Positions 14,092 through 23,341 of a stretch of 39,476 nucleotides of DNA are shown piece by piece. A model generated the notes under the pieces. That model was not told the origin of the DNA, made no database searches, and saw only the letters and a list, made by a program, of their open reading frames with translations. Source of the stretch: Bryobacterales bacterium (lineage in GTDB: Bacteria; Acidobacteriota; Terriglobia; Bryobacterales; Bryobacteraceae); contig JAEUQF010000026.1 of the NCBI GenBank assembly GCA_016789745.1, forward strand, positions 1 to 39,476, written 5' to 3'. The position numbers and the translations under genes were made by a program. How positions within the stretch are numbered: the first letter of the stretch is position 1; every line of letters begins with the position of its first letter.

Positions 14092-16764
14092 CTACGGAGC
14101 CGGGCGCGCCCTCGCCGGACCTCGCACCACGGCGTTCAGAAATAGCATGTTCATCCCATCGGTGAACGCCCGGAAATTCGGATCCGCCGTAAAGGCGATC
14201 ACCAGTCCACGCCCCTCATTCTGCACAACCACCAGGGGCTTGAACGCCAACTGCTTGCGATTGTCGTCCCACATATAACCGGAAGCCATCACCTCCTCCG
14301 GGCCCGTGAACACCGCCGGGTTGAAACCCTTATCCAGCTTGATCGGCGTGAAGATGGCACGCCCGTCCACCATTGCGTAGACGTGCGACGCCACGCCCGC
14401 GCTCATCCAGTGCTCCGGATCCAGTTTGGCCTTCGCCAGCACGCCCGCCACGGCGTCCGGAAGTTCCTTGTCCGCCTGAATGGCCTTGTCGAAGTCCTCC
14501 TGTTTCGTAAACAGCTTCCCGGGCTGGCGGATCTCGCCCGCATCCGCCTTCTTTGGCGGGTCACCCTGCCGGAAGCGATCTTCCTGCGATACCGCCAGCA
14601 GGCCTACCTTCGGGTCCGTCAGGAACGACACCGCCCCGCCAATGCCGATGAGCGTACCGCCCGACGCCACCCAGTTCTTCAAACGCTGCACCGCCACAGG
14701 ATTCAACACCGCCCCATAGCCCCCGCCGAAGCCAGTATCGGGCAGAATCAGCGCGTGAAACCGGCTCAGATCGGCCATCGCCAACTGGCGCGTGCGGATG
14801 ACCGTCACCGGCATCCCGTACTGCCGCTCCAACACGAAGCGGGTGTGGCCCGCCGAACTCGCCGACACCGGGTCATCCCAGGCCAGCGCCACCGCCGGTT
14901 TCCGCAATCGCCAAACATGCCGGCTGCCGAAATTAACGCCGTCCTCCACCCAACTGGTGTCGGTGGCCACCACCTCCGCCCCGGTTTCCGCCGCCAGTCG
15001 CGTCATGGCTGCCGCCAGCGCTGCCGGGTTATCCTTGACCCGAAAGATGACCGTGCCGGCAGAGTACTGCCGCCCTTTCTGCGTGAAAGCCTTGTCGGAA
15101 CTCCAGGCGTCGAAGCCTTCGCGCAACGCGGCGATCAGCAGTTTGCCCGCACCCGATGTCCCCCAGGGCACCAGGTACGCCACTGTCGCCGGCCCACCGA
15201 CCACCTGCCCCTTGGGCACTTCGCCGGCCTGTACGGTAGCAAAACTCCCCGCCGTTACAGCCTTCGCCTGCAGCATCTCTACGTTGTAGAGCAGCGGCAG
15301 AGACCAGCCCGTGACATCGTAGATCTCATCCGGCAGCTTGCGCGCGCGGCGCCGTTCCTGCTCGGCCAGAAACTTCGCTTCCAGCGGCACCTGCGGGTCC
15401 AGCAGCACGCGCACCATGCGCTTGGCGGGCTGTGCCATCGGAATGATATAGCTGCCGCCCGGCAACTGCCGGCCCTCCACGGTCACCGCGCCGGTTGCGC
15501 GCTTCACTTCAATCCCATGCTCTGCCAGCAACGCTGCCAGCTTATCCACCGCGGTCACGTTACCAGTCCGCGGCAGCACGTATTCCTTCACCGGCTCATT
15601 GGCGCCCTCTTCTATCGCCAGCTTGCGGAAGGCATAGAAGCGCTCCAGCAATTGCCGCCGGTACCGAGCCGCGGTTTCCAACGTTGATAGCCCGGCCACG
15701 AAGTGCTGCCGCACCGTGTCGCGGAACGTGAACACCGTGCCATCGCTCTTGCGCATCTTCAAACCCCGCGCCGATGCCTGTTCATAGGTCATCGCCATAC
15801 CGCCGTGATAGCACGGCCAACTGGCGCCATAGCCCGGATAGAAGTTGTCGTACACCTCGCGCGTGAAGTAATTGAAGCCGAAATGATCGAACCACTTGGC
15901 GTTGTTCTTTCCAATCCACTGCAGGCCCTCCATCAGGTCCTTGGACAAATGCGGATTGAACGGATCGGCTTCGGGCGTGAAGTAATACGTTGAGTCTGAC
16001 CCCATCTCATGCAGGTCAACGAAGATCTGCGGATACCACTGCAACAGGCTGCGCATGCGGCCGCGCGTTTCCGGCTGCGTCACACCCAGCCAGTCACGGT
16101 TCATGTCGAAGTAATAGTGATTAGTGCGGCCGCCGGGCCATGGCTCATTGTGTTCGGCTGCCAGCGGGCTTTCGTTCGCTTCAATGCCTTCGGCGATTTC
16201 GAAGTTGTGGACGAAGCGGTCGCGTCCATCGGGATTCTGCAGCGGATCAATCAGAATCAGCGTGGTCGCCAGAATGTCCTGCGTCATCTTGTCATTGCGG
16301 GCAGCCAGCAGATGATGCATCGTGGCCAGCGCCGCATCCGGCGACGAAATCTCATTGCCGTGAATGCCATACGCCAGCCAGACTACCGCGGGCAGCGAAG
16401 CCGCCAGTTTCTTCGCTTCAGCTTCATTCGTCTTGCGCGGATCCGCCAGGCGCTGCATCGCCGCCTTGACCTCATCCATGCGCTTCACGTTCGCCTCTGA
16501 CCCCAGTACGACGTAGATCAGCCGCCGCCCTTCCCACGTCTTGCCATACTCCACAATCCGCACGCGATTCGGCGCCCATGCCGCCAGCGCCTCCACGTAG
16601 CGCAGAATACTCGCGTGAGAACTGATGCGCTCCCCGAAGTCATACCCCAGCACCTTCTTCGGCGCAGGTACGGCCACATCCAGCGTCACACCCGGCCACA
16701 GCGGATCCACTTGACTCCAGGCCGTACTTGCAAGCATTCCAACCAGAACGAGACTCCGCAGCAT
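14092..16764 (-). CDS. Secreted M14-family zinc carboxypeptidase-like protein
   Basis: I chose the ATG at 16764 (890 residues) rather than the longer frame to 16944, because it begins a signal peptide (MLRSLVLVGMLASTAWSQ). The M14 domain shows zinc ligands H135 and E138 in HGNE, a third ligand H252 in DLHEMGS, the substrate-binding NR pair (222-223) and the catalytic-type E328 in TYEQAS. The C-terminal part (about 640-880) resembles the glutamine-amidotransferase-like fold often appended to large acidobacterial M14 proteins (YGMPVTVIRT, ALILPDTGFGGGYG, GGTLIGIGG). It probably acts outside the cytoplasm on peptides. The start has only a purine tract abutting the ATG. It is divergent from speA, with 185 bases between the starts. 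Confidence 0.9.
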   Translation of the reverse strand: MLRSLVLVGMLASTAWSQVDPLWPGVTLDVAVPAPKKVLGYDFGERISSHASILRYVEALAAWAPNRVRIVEYGKTWEGRRLIYVVLGSEANVKRMDEVKAAMQRLADPRKTNEAEAKKLAASLPAVVWLAYGIHGNEISSPDAALATMHHLLAARNDKMTQDILATTLILIDPLQNPDGRDRFVHNFEIAEGIEANESPLAAEHNEPWPGGRTNHYYFDMNRDWLGVTQPETRGRMRSLLQWYPQIFVDLHEMGSDSTYYFTPEADPFNPHLSKDLMEGLQWIGKNNAKWFDHFGFNYFTREVYDNFYPGYGASWPCYHGGMAMTYEQASARGLKMRKSDGTVFTFRDTVRQHFVAGLSTLETAARYRRQLLERFYAFRKLAIEEGANEPVKEYVLPRTGNVTAVDKLAALLAEHGIEVKRATGAVTVEGRQLPGGSYIIPMAQPAKRMVRVLLDPQVPLEAKFLAEQERRRARKLPDEIYDVTGWSLPLLYNVEMLQAKAVTAGSFATVQAGEVPKGQVVGGPATVAYLVPWGTSGAGKLLIAALREGFDAWSSDKAFTQKGRQYSAGTVIFRVKDNPAALAAAMTRLAAETGAEVVATDTSWVEDGVNFGSRHVWRLRKPAVALAWDDPVSASSAGHTRFVLERQYGMPVTVIRTRQLAMADLSRFHALILPDTGFGGGYGAVLNPVAVQRLKNWVASGGTLIGIGGAVSFLTDPKVGLLAVSQEDRFRQGDPPKKADAGEIRQPGKLFTKQEDFDKAIQADKELPDAVAGVLAKAKLDPEHWMSAGVASHVYAMVDGRAIFTPIKLDKGFNPAVFTGPEEVMASGYMWDDNRKQLAFKPLVVVQNEGRGLVIAFTADPNFRAFTDGMNMLFLNAVVRGPARARPAP

Positions 16765-16949
16765 TCCCCCAGAATAGCGGGCCTGCACTGTGGGCTGTTG
16801 CACAAACTCCGCTGTAACCGAATAGCAGTTGCTACCCGTCCCAATTCGATAGACACTGTAACTGTAACTTCTTGGGGTGGCCGGCGCTTCCGCTCGCGTC
16901 CGGACAAAACTTTCATCACAGTAGTAGCAGCAGAAGGAGAGCACGCGAG
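16765..16949. other. Divergent intergenic region between the M14 peptidase and speA
   Basis: These 185 bases hold the speA ribosome binding site (AGAAGGAG, 16932-16939) and a short direct repeat CTGTAACTGTAACT near 16855-16868. No convincing -35/-10 pair was found for either gene. Open frames that run through it in both directions extend the two genes artificially. Confidence 0.5.
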
Positions 16950-18896
16950 TTGAACGTGAAGTTGTCGGAACGGGAGACGGTCTGGGAGCCTACGGATCGT
17001 TGGACCACACAGGATGCCGCCGAGTTGTATGACGTCGCCAGTTGGGGCAAGGGCTACTTCGCCGTTGGCGAGAACGGCAACCTGTGGGTGCATCCCACCA
17101 AAGAGCCCGGCCGCCGCGTCGACCTCAAGTCCCTGGTCGATCAGTTGGTGATGCGCGGCATCTCGCTGCCCATTCTCATCCGCTTCGGCGATATCCTCCA
17201 ACAGCGCCTCGGCGAGATTCACCAGGCCTTCCAGAGCGCCATCGCCGAACACAGCTACAAAGGTGACTACTGCTGCGTCTATCCCATCAAGGTCAACCAG
17301 CAGCGCCACGTGGTGGAAGAAGTGGTGCGCTACGGCAAGCCCTTCAAGTTCGGCCTGGAAGCCGGCAGCAAGCCGGAACTGTTGGCCGTGCTCGCCATCG
17401 CCGATAACGAAACCCCCATCATCTGCAATGGCTTTAAAGACGACGAGTACATCGAGTTCGTCATGCTGGCCAAGAAGATCGGCCGCCGCATTATCCCCGT
17501 CGTGGAGAAGTTCACGGAACTCGACCTGATCCTGAAGTATTCGAAGAAGGTGGGCGTGCGGCCCGAGTTCGGCATCCGCGTAAAGCTAGCCAGCCGCGGC
17601 TCCGGTCGGTGGAAATCCTCTGGCGGCTATCGCTCCAAGTTCGGCCTTACCGTCAGTGAAGCCCTGGAAGCCCTGCGCCAGATGAAGGAACTGGGCATGG
17701 AAGACTGCATCAAGCTGCTGCACTTCCACCTCGGCAGCCAGATCACGAACATCCGCCAGATCAAGGGCGCCGTCATCGAAGCCGCCCGCTGCTACGTCGA
17801 GTTGAAGCGCTTGGGCGCGGGCCTGGAGTTCATGGATGTCGGCGGCGGCCTCGGCATCGACTACGACGGTTCCCAGACCGACTTCGAATCCAGCGTCAAT
17901 TACACATTACAGGAATACGCCAATGACATCGTCTATCACATCCAGAACGTGTGCGACGAAGCCGAGGTGCCGCATCCGAACATCATCACTGAAAGCGGCC
18001 GCGCCATTGCCGCCTATCACAGCGTGCTCGTGTTCAACGTACTCGGCGTGACTGGATTCGGCGACGAGTCCGACGTGCCGGACAAGCTGCCCGAAGATGC
18101 CGAACAGCCCCTCATCGACCTGCTGGAAACCTACAAGAGCCTCTCGGTGAAGAACATGCTCGAGAGCTTCCATGATGCCCAGCAGGCTCTCGATTCCTCC
18201 CTCAACCTGTTCAGCCTCGGCTACCTCTCCCTGGAACAACGCGCCCAGGCGGAAAACATCTATTGGGGCATCTGTAAACGCATCCAGCGCATGGCGCATG
18301 GCCTGGACTACTTCCCGGAAGACCTGGAAGGCCTCGAAGGCATGCTGTCCGACACTTACTTCTGCAACTTCTCGCTCTTCCAGAGCATGCCCGATAGCTG
18401 GGCCGTCAAGCAGTTGTTCCCCATCATGCCCGTGCACCGCCTGAATGAGCAGCCTTCGCGCGCCGCCATCCTCGGCGATATCTCCTGCGATTCGGACGGC
18501 AAGGTGGATCAGTTCATCGACCGTCGCGACGTCAAGCGTACGCTCCCCCTCCACCCCTACAACGGCGAGCCCTACATCCTGGGCACCTTCCTTGTCGGCG
18601 CCTACCAGGAAATCCTCGGCGATCTCCATAACCTGTTCGGCGATACCAATGCCGTACACGTACGCGTCGGAGAGAACAACGAAGTCATCCTCGATGCCTT
18701 TGTACAAGGCGATACCGTGCGCGAAGTCCTCGATTACGTGCAGTTCAACGCCCGCCACCTCTGCGACGAATTCCGCCGCGACGTCGAAGGCTCCGTCCGT
18801 GAAGGCCGTATCGGCTTTGAAGAAGCCGGGCGTCTGTTGCGGTTCTATGAAGACGGCTTGCACGGGTACACGTACCTGGAAGAAGTCGGCGACTGA
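16950..18896 (+). CDS. speA: Biosynthetic arginine decarboxylase
   Basis: The 648-residue PLP enzyme converts arginine to agmatine, the first step of the agmatine route to polyamines. The fold III (alanine-racemase-like) barrel shows YPIKVNQQ with the PLP lysine K114, GLEAGSKPEL, LLHFHLGSQ, DVGGGLGIDYDGS and the ESGRAIAAYH segment. Length and full collinearity match the SpeA group, not the diaminopimelate or ornithine decarboxylases. I chose the TTG at 16950, because AGAAGGAG lies about 10 bases upstream and the N-terminus then matches the family; an upstream in-frame start at 16872 would add 26 residues of low-complexity sequence. No other polyamine gene is adjacent. A long hairpin follows the stop. 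Confidence 0.95.
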   Translation: MNVKLSERETVWEPTDRWTTQDAAELYDVASWGKGYFAVGENGNLWVHPTKEPGRRVDLKSLVDQLVMRGISLPILIRFGDILQQRLGEIHQAFQSAIAEHSYKGDYCCVYPIKVNQQRHVVEEVVRYGKPFKFGLEAGSKPELLAVLAIADNETPIICNGFKDDEYIEFVMLAKKIGRRIIPVVEKFTELDLILKYSKKVGVRPEFGIRVKLASRGSGRWKSSGGYRSKFGLTVSEALEALRQMKELGMEDCIKLLHFHLGSQITNIRQIKGAVIEAARCYVELKRLGAGLEFMDVGGGLGIDYDGSQTDFESSVNYTLQEYANDIVYHIQNVCDEAEVPHPNIITESGRAIAAYHSVLVFNVLGVTGFGDESDVPDKLPEDAEQPLIDLLETYKSLSVKNMLESFHDAQQALDSSLNLFSLGYLSLEQRAQAENIYWGICKRIQRMAHGLDYFPEDLEGLEGMLSDTYFCNFSLFQSMPDSWAVKQLFPIMPVHRLNEQPSRAAILGDISCDSDGKVDQFIDRRDVKRTLPLHPYNGEPYILGTFLVGAYQEILGDLHNLFGDTNAVHVRVGENNEVILDAFVQGDTVREVLDYVQFNARHLCDEFRRDVEGSVREGRIGFEEAGRLLRFYEDGLHGYTYLEEVGD

Positions 18897-18920
18897 AATA
18901 TCAATTCCAACAATCTCGAT

Positions 18921-18950
18921 GGGGTTTGGGGTGATTCTCCCCCAAACCCC
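18921..18950 (+). terminator. G/C-rich hairpin after speA, possible terminator
   Basis: GGGGTTTGGGG (18921-18931) pairs perfectly over 11 bases with CCCCAAACCCC (18940-18950) across an 8-base loop. It lies 24 bases after the speA stop. No T run follows (CTTCCATCTG), so termination may be weak or factor-assisted, or the element may partly attenuate read-through into korA. Confidence 0.5.
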
Positions 18951-18963
18951 CTTCCATCTGTTC

Positions 18964-18995
18964 TATAATCAGGAGGTACCCTTACAAGAACCTCC
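18964..18995 (+). promoter_or_regulatory. korA leader: TATAAT box and a Shine-Dalgarno-sequestering hairpin
   Basis: A perfect TATAAT is at 18964-18969 but has no matching -35 element. Just after it, AGGAGG (18971-18976) lies 22 bases before the korA ATG at 18999, too far for normal use. The same bases pair with ACCTCC at 18990-18995 (GGAGGT/ACCTCC, 12-base loop). The hairpin would hide the ribosome binding site or, alternatively, fold it closer to the start. Confidence 0.45.
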
Positions 18996-18998
18996 CAT

Positions 18999-20843
18999 AT
19001 GTCCACCTCAGAAGTGAGTCCGGTTGCCTCTCGCACCGGCGGCCCGTCATACCGCGTCGTCAATGACTGGAGCATTCAAGTAGCTACGGTTAACGGCTCG
19101 GGCAGCCAGACCGCCAATAGTGTTCTGATGCGTTCCATCTTCCAGATGGGCGTGCCCGTGTCGGGCAAGAACCTGTTCCCCTCCAATATCGCGGGTCTGC
19201 CGACGTGGTTCACCATCCGTGCCAACAAGAACGGCTGGATCGGGCGCAAAAAGGAGATCGACTTCCTGATTGCGATGAATCCGGAGACGGCGCGGGAAGA
19301 CGTGCTGAAACTGCAGGAAGGCGCGGCGGTAGTTTACGACGAACCGCTGAAGCTGAACGAACTGCGGAGCGATCTGCACTTCTACCCGGTGCCGTTCGAC
19401 AAGATCGTGGCTCCGGTGTGCCCGGATGCCAAGCTGCGCAAGCTGGTCAAGAACATCATTTACGACGGCGTGGTGGCGCACCTGCTGGGCATTGACCTGG
19501 AAGAGATGCGCAAGGCGCTGTACAAGCAGTTCGGCGCGCGAAAAGCGAAAGCCGCGGAGTTGAACTGGAACGCCATCCTGGCCGGCAAGAAGTTCGCCGA
19601 GGAAAACCTGGAAAAGAAGGATCCGTTCTCGGTGGAACGGATGGACGAAACTAAGGGCAAGATCATCATCGACGGCAATGCGGCCGCGGCGCTGGGCTGC
19701 GTGTTCGCCGGTTGCACGGTGGTGACCTGGTATCCGATCACGCCTTCGTCGTCGCTGGTGGAATCCACCATCGGCTACTTCAAGCGGCTGCGGATCGACA
19801 AGGCTACAGGTAAGGCGAGTTTCGCGGTGGTGCAGGCCGAAGATGAGCTGGCCGCGGTTGGTATGGTGATTGGCGCCTCATGGGCCGGCGCCCGCGCCAT
19901 GACGTCCACCTCCGGCCCCGGCATCTCGCTGATGGCGGAGTTCGTAGGCCTTGGTTATTACGCCGAAATCCCGGCGGTGATTTTCGATGTGCAGCGCGTG
20001 GGTCCGTCGACGGGCCTGCCGACGCGCACCATGCAGGGCGACCTGCTCAGCACCGCACTGCTGTCGCATGGCGATACCAGACATCCGATGTTCTTCCCGT
20101 CCTCGCCGGCCGAGTGCTTCACCATGGCGGGCGACGCCTTCGACTTCGCCGAGCAGTTCCAGACGCCAGTGTTCGTGATGACGGATCTGGATCTGGGCAT
20201 GAACAACTGGATGGCGGATCCGTTCGAGTATCCGACGGCGCCGCTGAATCGTGGCAAGGTGCTGACGGCCGAAGACCTGGATAAGGTGGCGGAGTTCGCC
20301 CGTTATCGCGACGTAGATGGCGACGGCGTTCCCTACCGCACGCTGCCGGGCACCGCACACCCGAAGGCCGCTTACTTCACCCGCGGTTCCGGCCACAACG
20401 ACAAGGCCGCTTATACCGAACGCGAAGATGACTACGTGAACAACGTGGATCGCCTTTCGCGCAAGTTCGAAACCATGCGCAGTTGGGTTCCGCAGCCGGA
20501 AGTGCTGGTGAACGAGAAGGCGAAGATCGGCATCATCTGCTGCGGCACGTCGCGCTACGCGGTGGAAGAAAGCCGCGACCAGATCATGCGCGAGTACGGC
20601 ATCGAAACCAGCTACCTGCGCCTGAAGGCTTATCCGTTCACCAGCGCGCTGCTCGACTTTATCAACCAGCATGACCGCGTCTACATCGTCGAACAGAACC
20701 GCGACGCGCAATTGATGGCGCTGATGCGCCTGGAGTTCCCGGTTGACGCGCTGGCCAAGCTGCGCAGCATCAAATACTACGGCGGCATGCCGCTGGATGC
20801 GCGCACCGTCACCACCGACTTTGTGACCCAGGAGGGATTATGA
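18999..20843 (+). CDS. korA: 2-oxoglutarate (2-oxoacid):ferredoxin oxidoreductase, fused gamma-alpha subunit
   Basis: The 614-residue subunit of the KorAB-type enzyme oxidises 2-oxoglutarate to succinyl-CoA with reduction of ferredoxin. The gamma domain comes first (about 24-200; VNGSGSQTANSVLMRSI, GKNLFPSNIAG), then the alpha domain (from about 220) with the conserved YPITPSSS (245-252), STSGPGISLM and TDLDLGMNNW. This gamma-alpha order is typical of two-subunit KorAB enzymes. The start is an ATG without a well-placed ribosome binding site (see the leader hairpin). Its stop overlaps korB as ATGA. The 2-oxoglutarate preference is inferred from the subunit layout; another 2-oxoacid cannot be excluded from sequence alone. 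Confidence 0.92.
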   Translation: MSTSEVSPVASRTGGPSYRVVNDWSIQVATVNGSGSQTANSVLMRSIFQMGVPVSGKNLFPSNIAGLPTWFTIRANKNGWIGRKKEIDFLIAMNPETAREDVLKLQEGAAVVYDEPLKLNELRSDLHFYPVPFDKIVAPVCPDAKLRKLVKNIIYDGVVAHLLGIDLEEMRKALYKQFGARKAKAAELNWNAILAGKKFAEENLEKKDPFSVERMDETKGKIIIDGNAAAALGCVFAGCTVVTWYPITPSSSLVESTIGYFKRLRIDKATGKASFAVVQAEDELAAVGMVIGASWAGARAMTSTSGPGISLMAEFVGLGYYAEIPAVIFDVQRVGPSTGLPTRTMQGDLLSTALLSHGDTRHPMFFPSSPAECFTMAGDAFDFAEQFQTPVFVMTDLDLGMNNWMADPFEYPTAPLNRGKVLTAEDLDKVAEFARYRDVDGDGVPYRTLPGTAHPKAAYFTRGSGHNDKAAYTEREDDYVNNVDRLSRKFETMRSWVPQPEVLVNEKAKIGIICCGTSRYAVEESRDQIMREYGIETSYLRLKAYPFTSALLDFINQHDRVYIVEQNRDAQLMALMRLEFPVDALAKLRSIKYYGGMPLDARTVTTDFVTQEGL

Positions 20844-21889
20844 GTACCGTTGTCGCCCCGCCGCCCGCTCCGAAGAAAGTAAACCGCATTGGATTGGAAG
20901 TTCTGCCCTACCGCGGAGCGAAAACGACGCTGTGCGCCGGCTGCGGCCATAACTCCATCTCCGAACGCATCGTCGAAGTCTTCTACGAACTCGGCATCGA
21001 GCCCTGGACCGTGGCGAAGATGTCCGGCATCGGCTGCTCGTCGAAAACGCCGGCTTACTTCCTGAGTCAGGCGCATGGCTTCAACTCCGTGCACGGCCGC
21101 GCTCCGGCGGTCAGCACGGGCGCGCTGCTGGCGAACAAGAACCTGCGCGGCATCGTCGTCACCGGCGACGGCGACACGGCGTCCATCGGCATCGGCCAGT
21201 TTGTGCACATGCTGCGCCGCAACGTGCCGCTGACCTACATCATCGAGAACAACGGCGTTTACGGTTTGACAAAGGGCCAGTTCTCGGCGACGGCGGATCG
21301 CGGGTCGAAACAGAAATCGGGCGTGATTAACGACATGCAGCCCATCGACTGCTGCCTGCTCGGCATCGAACTGGGCGCCACGCTGGTGGCCCGCTCCTTC
21401 TCTGGCGACAAGAAGCAGCTCAGCACCATCCTGAAGGCCTGCATCTCGCATAAGGGGCTGGCCGTGGTGGACGTGATTTCACCCTGCGTGACGTTCAACG
21501 ATCACGAAGGCTCCACCAAGAGCTATTCCTACGTGAAGGATCACGAGACGGCGCTGCATGAGCTGAGCTACGTGCCCTACTACGAAGAAATCCAGATCGA
21601 CATGGCCGAGGGCGAAACCCGCGACGTCACCCTGCACGATGGCTCGCACCTGCGCCTGAAAAAGCTCGATCGCGACTACGACCCCACCAACAAGTACGAA
21701 GCCCTAAACGCCATTCACCAGGCCGAAGACAAGGGCGAGGTGCTCACCGGCATCCTCTACGTGGAACAGAAGCGCGACACGCTGCTGGACATGTTGAACC
21801 TGGTGGATGAGCCGCTGGCGACGCTGCCGGTGGAGCGGGTGCGTCCGGGCAGGGAAGCGCTCGACATGATCATGGAGGAGCTTCGCTAA
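20840..21889 (+). CDS. korB: 2-oxoglutarate (2-oxoacid):ferredoxin oxidoreductase, beta subunit
   Basis: The 349-residue ThDP-binding subunit has the thiamine diphosphate/Mg motif from GDGDTASIG (110-118) to ENNGVYGLTKGQ (136-147). Candidate [4Fe-4S] ligands are C32 and C35 in CAGCGH, C66 in GIGCSS and C216 in SPCVTFND, the usual four for this subunit class. A separate ferredoxin-type domain is absent, as expected for KorB. It starts inside the korA stop (ATGA overlap) with GGAGG just ahead, so the two are translationally coupled. Together with the isocitrate dehydrogenase in this window it covers the middle of the TCA cycle. Confidence 0.94.
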   Translation: MSTVVAPPPAPKKVNRIGLEVLPYRGAKTTLCAGCGHNSISERIVEVFYELGIEPWTVAKMSGIGCSSKTPAYFLSQAHGFNSVHGRAPAVSTGALLANKNLRGIVVTGDGDTASIGIGQFVHMLRRNVPLTYIIENNGVYGLTKGQFSATADRGSKQKSGVINDMQPIDCCLLGIELGATLVARSFSGDKKQLSTILKACISHKGLAVVDVISPCVTFNDHEGSTKSYSYVKDHETALHELSYVPYYEEIQIDMAEGETRDVTLHDGSHLRLKKLDRDYDPTNKYEALNAIHQAEDKGEVLTGILYVEQKRDTLLDMLNLVDEPLATLPVERVRPGREALDMIMEELR

Positions 21890-21902
21890 CAGGCGGGCTG
21901 CC

Positions 21903-22601
21903 ATGCAGGGGCTGCGTGTTGTCCTGGTCAGCCCGCGTAATCCTTTGAACATCGGCGCGGCTGCCCGTGCCATGAGTAACTTCGGGTTCACTGACCTGGC
22001 GTTGGTGAACCCCTACGACCTTGCCTTCCGCGAGGCCCAATCCGCCGTCAATGCCGATCACGTGATGCAGGCCGCCACGGTGCACGATACCGTTGCATCG
22101 GCGGTGGCCGATTGCCAGCTCATCGTCGGCACCACCGGCGGCGACCATCGCGAACTGGCCCTCCCCTTGCAGCGTCTGGAACAGGGCGGCACGCTCATCC
22201 GCGAAAGCGGCGCGCAAGTCGCACTGTTGTTCGGCTCCGAAAAGTATGGGCTGTCCAACGACGACATCAGCCATTGCCACTGGCTGATGCGAATCCCGGC
22301 ACGGCCACAGCATAGCTCGATGAACCTGGGCCAGTCCGTGGCGGTATGCCTGTATGAGCTGATTCGCAGCGAAGTGCCGGAGGTGCTGCCTGTGGCCCCC
22401 GCGGCCTCGCACCAGCAATTGAACGTGCTGCAGGAACGCATGGCGGAAGTACTGGCTCTCAGCGGCTATGCCGACCACACCGCCACCGCGGGCGCCGACC
22501 AGCGGCTCAGACTGCTCATCGGACGCATGGGCCTCAGCCGCCGCGATGCCGAAATCTGGCTCGGCGTCTTCCGCCAAATTCTTTGGAAATTACGCCATTA
22601 G
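21903..22601 (+). CDS. trmJ: SPOUT-class RNA 2'-O-methyltransferase, TrmJ-like
   Basis: The 232-residue protein has the three SPOUT motifs: motif 1 with PRNPLNIGAAARAM (11-24), motif 2 LLFGSEKYGLSNDD, and motif 3 PARPQHSSMNLGQSVAV, which forms the knot that binds S-adenosylmethionine. The methyltransferase domain comes first and a short helical C-terminal domain follows, as in TrmJ, which methylates the ribose of tRNA position 32. Assignment to TrmJ over other SpoU-family enzymes rests on this layout and is likely but not certain. It begins 13 bases after korB on the same strand, with GGAGG inside the korB end, so it is probably co-transcribed. Confidence 0.87.
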   Translation: MQGLRVVLVSPRNPLNIGAAARAMSNFGFTDLALVNPYDLAFREAQSAVNADHVMQAATVHDTVASAVADCQLIVGTTGGDHRELALPLQRLEQGGTLIRESGAQVALLFGSEKYGLSNDDISHCHWLMRIPARPQHSSMNLGQSVAVCLYELIRSEVPEVLPVAPAASHQQLNVLQERMAEVLALSGYADHTATAGADQRLRLLIGRMGLSRRDAEIWLGVFRQILWKLRH

Positions 22602-22651
22602 AGCTACACTGAAACCAGCGCGTCCCAGAACTTGACGGAGGAGTTATCTCC

Positions 22652-23341
22652 ATGTTTCGTGTTTTCTTTCTGATTGCCGCGCTTGCGGTTCCCCTTGCCG
22701 CCCAAGTACCGCAGCGGCGCCCCGTAGTTCGAGCCAACGGCGAAGGCATCGTTTCCATCCGCCCCGACCAGGTGAAGGTAAGTGTGGGCGTGACCAATCA
22801 AGCCGGCACCGCCCAGGAAGCGGCGGACCAGAACGCGACGGTGACCAACAACGTGCTGGCCGCGTTGCGGCAATTGCTGGGCGCAACCGCCGACGTCAAG
22901 ACGCTCGGCTATTCGCTCAACCCCATCTACAGCAACACGCCCGGATCCAACCGGCCCATTGTTGGCTACCAGGCGACCAACACCATCGAGGTGACGTTGA
23001 ATGACACCAGCCTGGCCGGGCGTGTCATCGATGTCGCGGCACAGGCCGGCGCCACCAACGTGAATGCCCTGCGTTTCGGGTTGCGCGATCCCAATCCCAC
23101 CCGCATCCAGGCTCTGCGCGCGGCGGCCTTACAGGCTCGGCAGAAGGCGGAGTCGATTGCGACGGCCCTCGGCGGGCGTGTCGGCCAGGTCCTGATCGCC
23201 GAAGAAGGTTCCACCGTAACCCCCATCCCCGTGGATTCCCGTTCGATTGGGCTGGCGGCGGGTTCCACGCCCACCACCATTGAAGCCGGCACCCTGGAAG
23301 TGCGGGCCTATGTCGCCATCGAAGCGGAACTCACCCAGTAA
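22652..23341 (+). CDS. Secreted SIMPL-domain (DUF541) protein
   Basis: The 229-residue protein has a signal peptide (MFRVFFLIAALAVPLAAQ, cleavage after about residue 18) and a SIMPL domain starting VVRANGEGIVSIRPDQVKV, with the typical GYSLNPIY and VDVAAQAGATNV-type segments. Members are periplasmic or outer-membrane-associated and of unclear function; oxidative-stress roles have been reported for some. GGAGGAG precedes the ATG by about 9 bases. The stop abuts the stop of the convergent S10 peptidase gene with no base between them. Confidence 0.88.
   Translation: MFRVFFLIAALAVPLAAQVPQRRPVVRANGEGIVSIRPDQVKVSVGVTNQAGTAQEAADQNATVTNNVLAALRQLLGATADVKTLGYSLNPIYSNTPGSNRPIVGYQATNTIEVTLNDTSLAGRVIDVAAQAGATNVNALRFGLRDPNPTRIQALRAAALQARQKAESIATALGGRVGQVLIAEEGSTVTPIPVDSRSIGLAAGSTPTTIEAGTLEVRAYVAIEAELTQ

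Noticed and set aside
14383..15687. A 434-codon open frame on the plus strand within the M14 peptidase gene
   Set aside because: Arginine/histidine-rich antisense shadow without motifs; the minus strand encodes the peptidase active site and C-terminal domain.
13694..16862. The 10-mer CACTGTAACT occurring before both rpsT (13694) and speA (16853)
   Set aside because: Two copies of one 10-mer in this length can easily arise by chance, and their positions relative to the genes differ.
16872..16949. Upstream in-frame start for speA
   Set aside because: It adds 26 low-complexity residues, whereas TTG at 16950 has a well-spaced AGAAGGAG and matches the family start.
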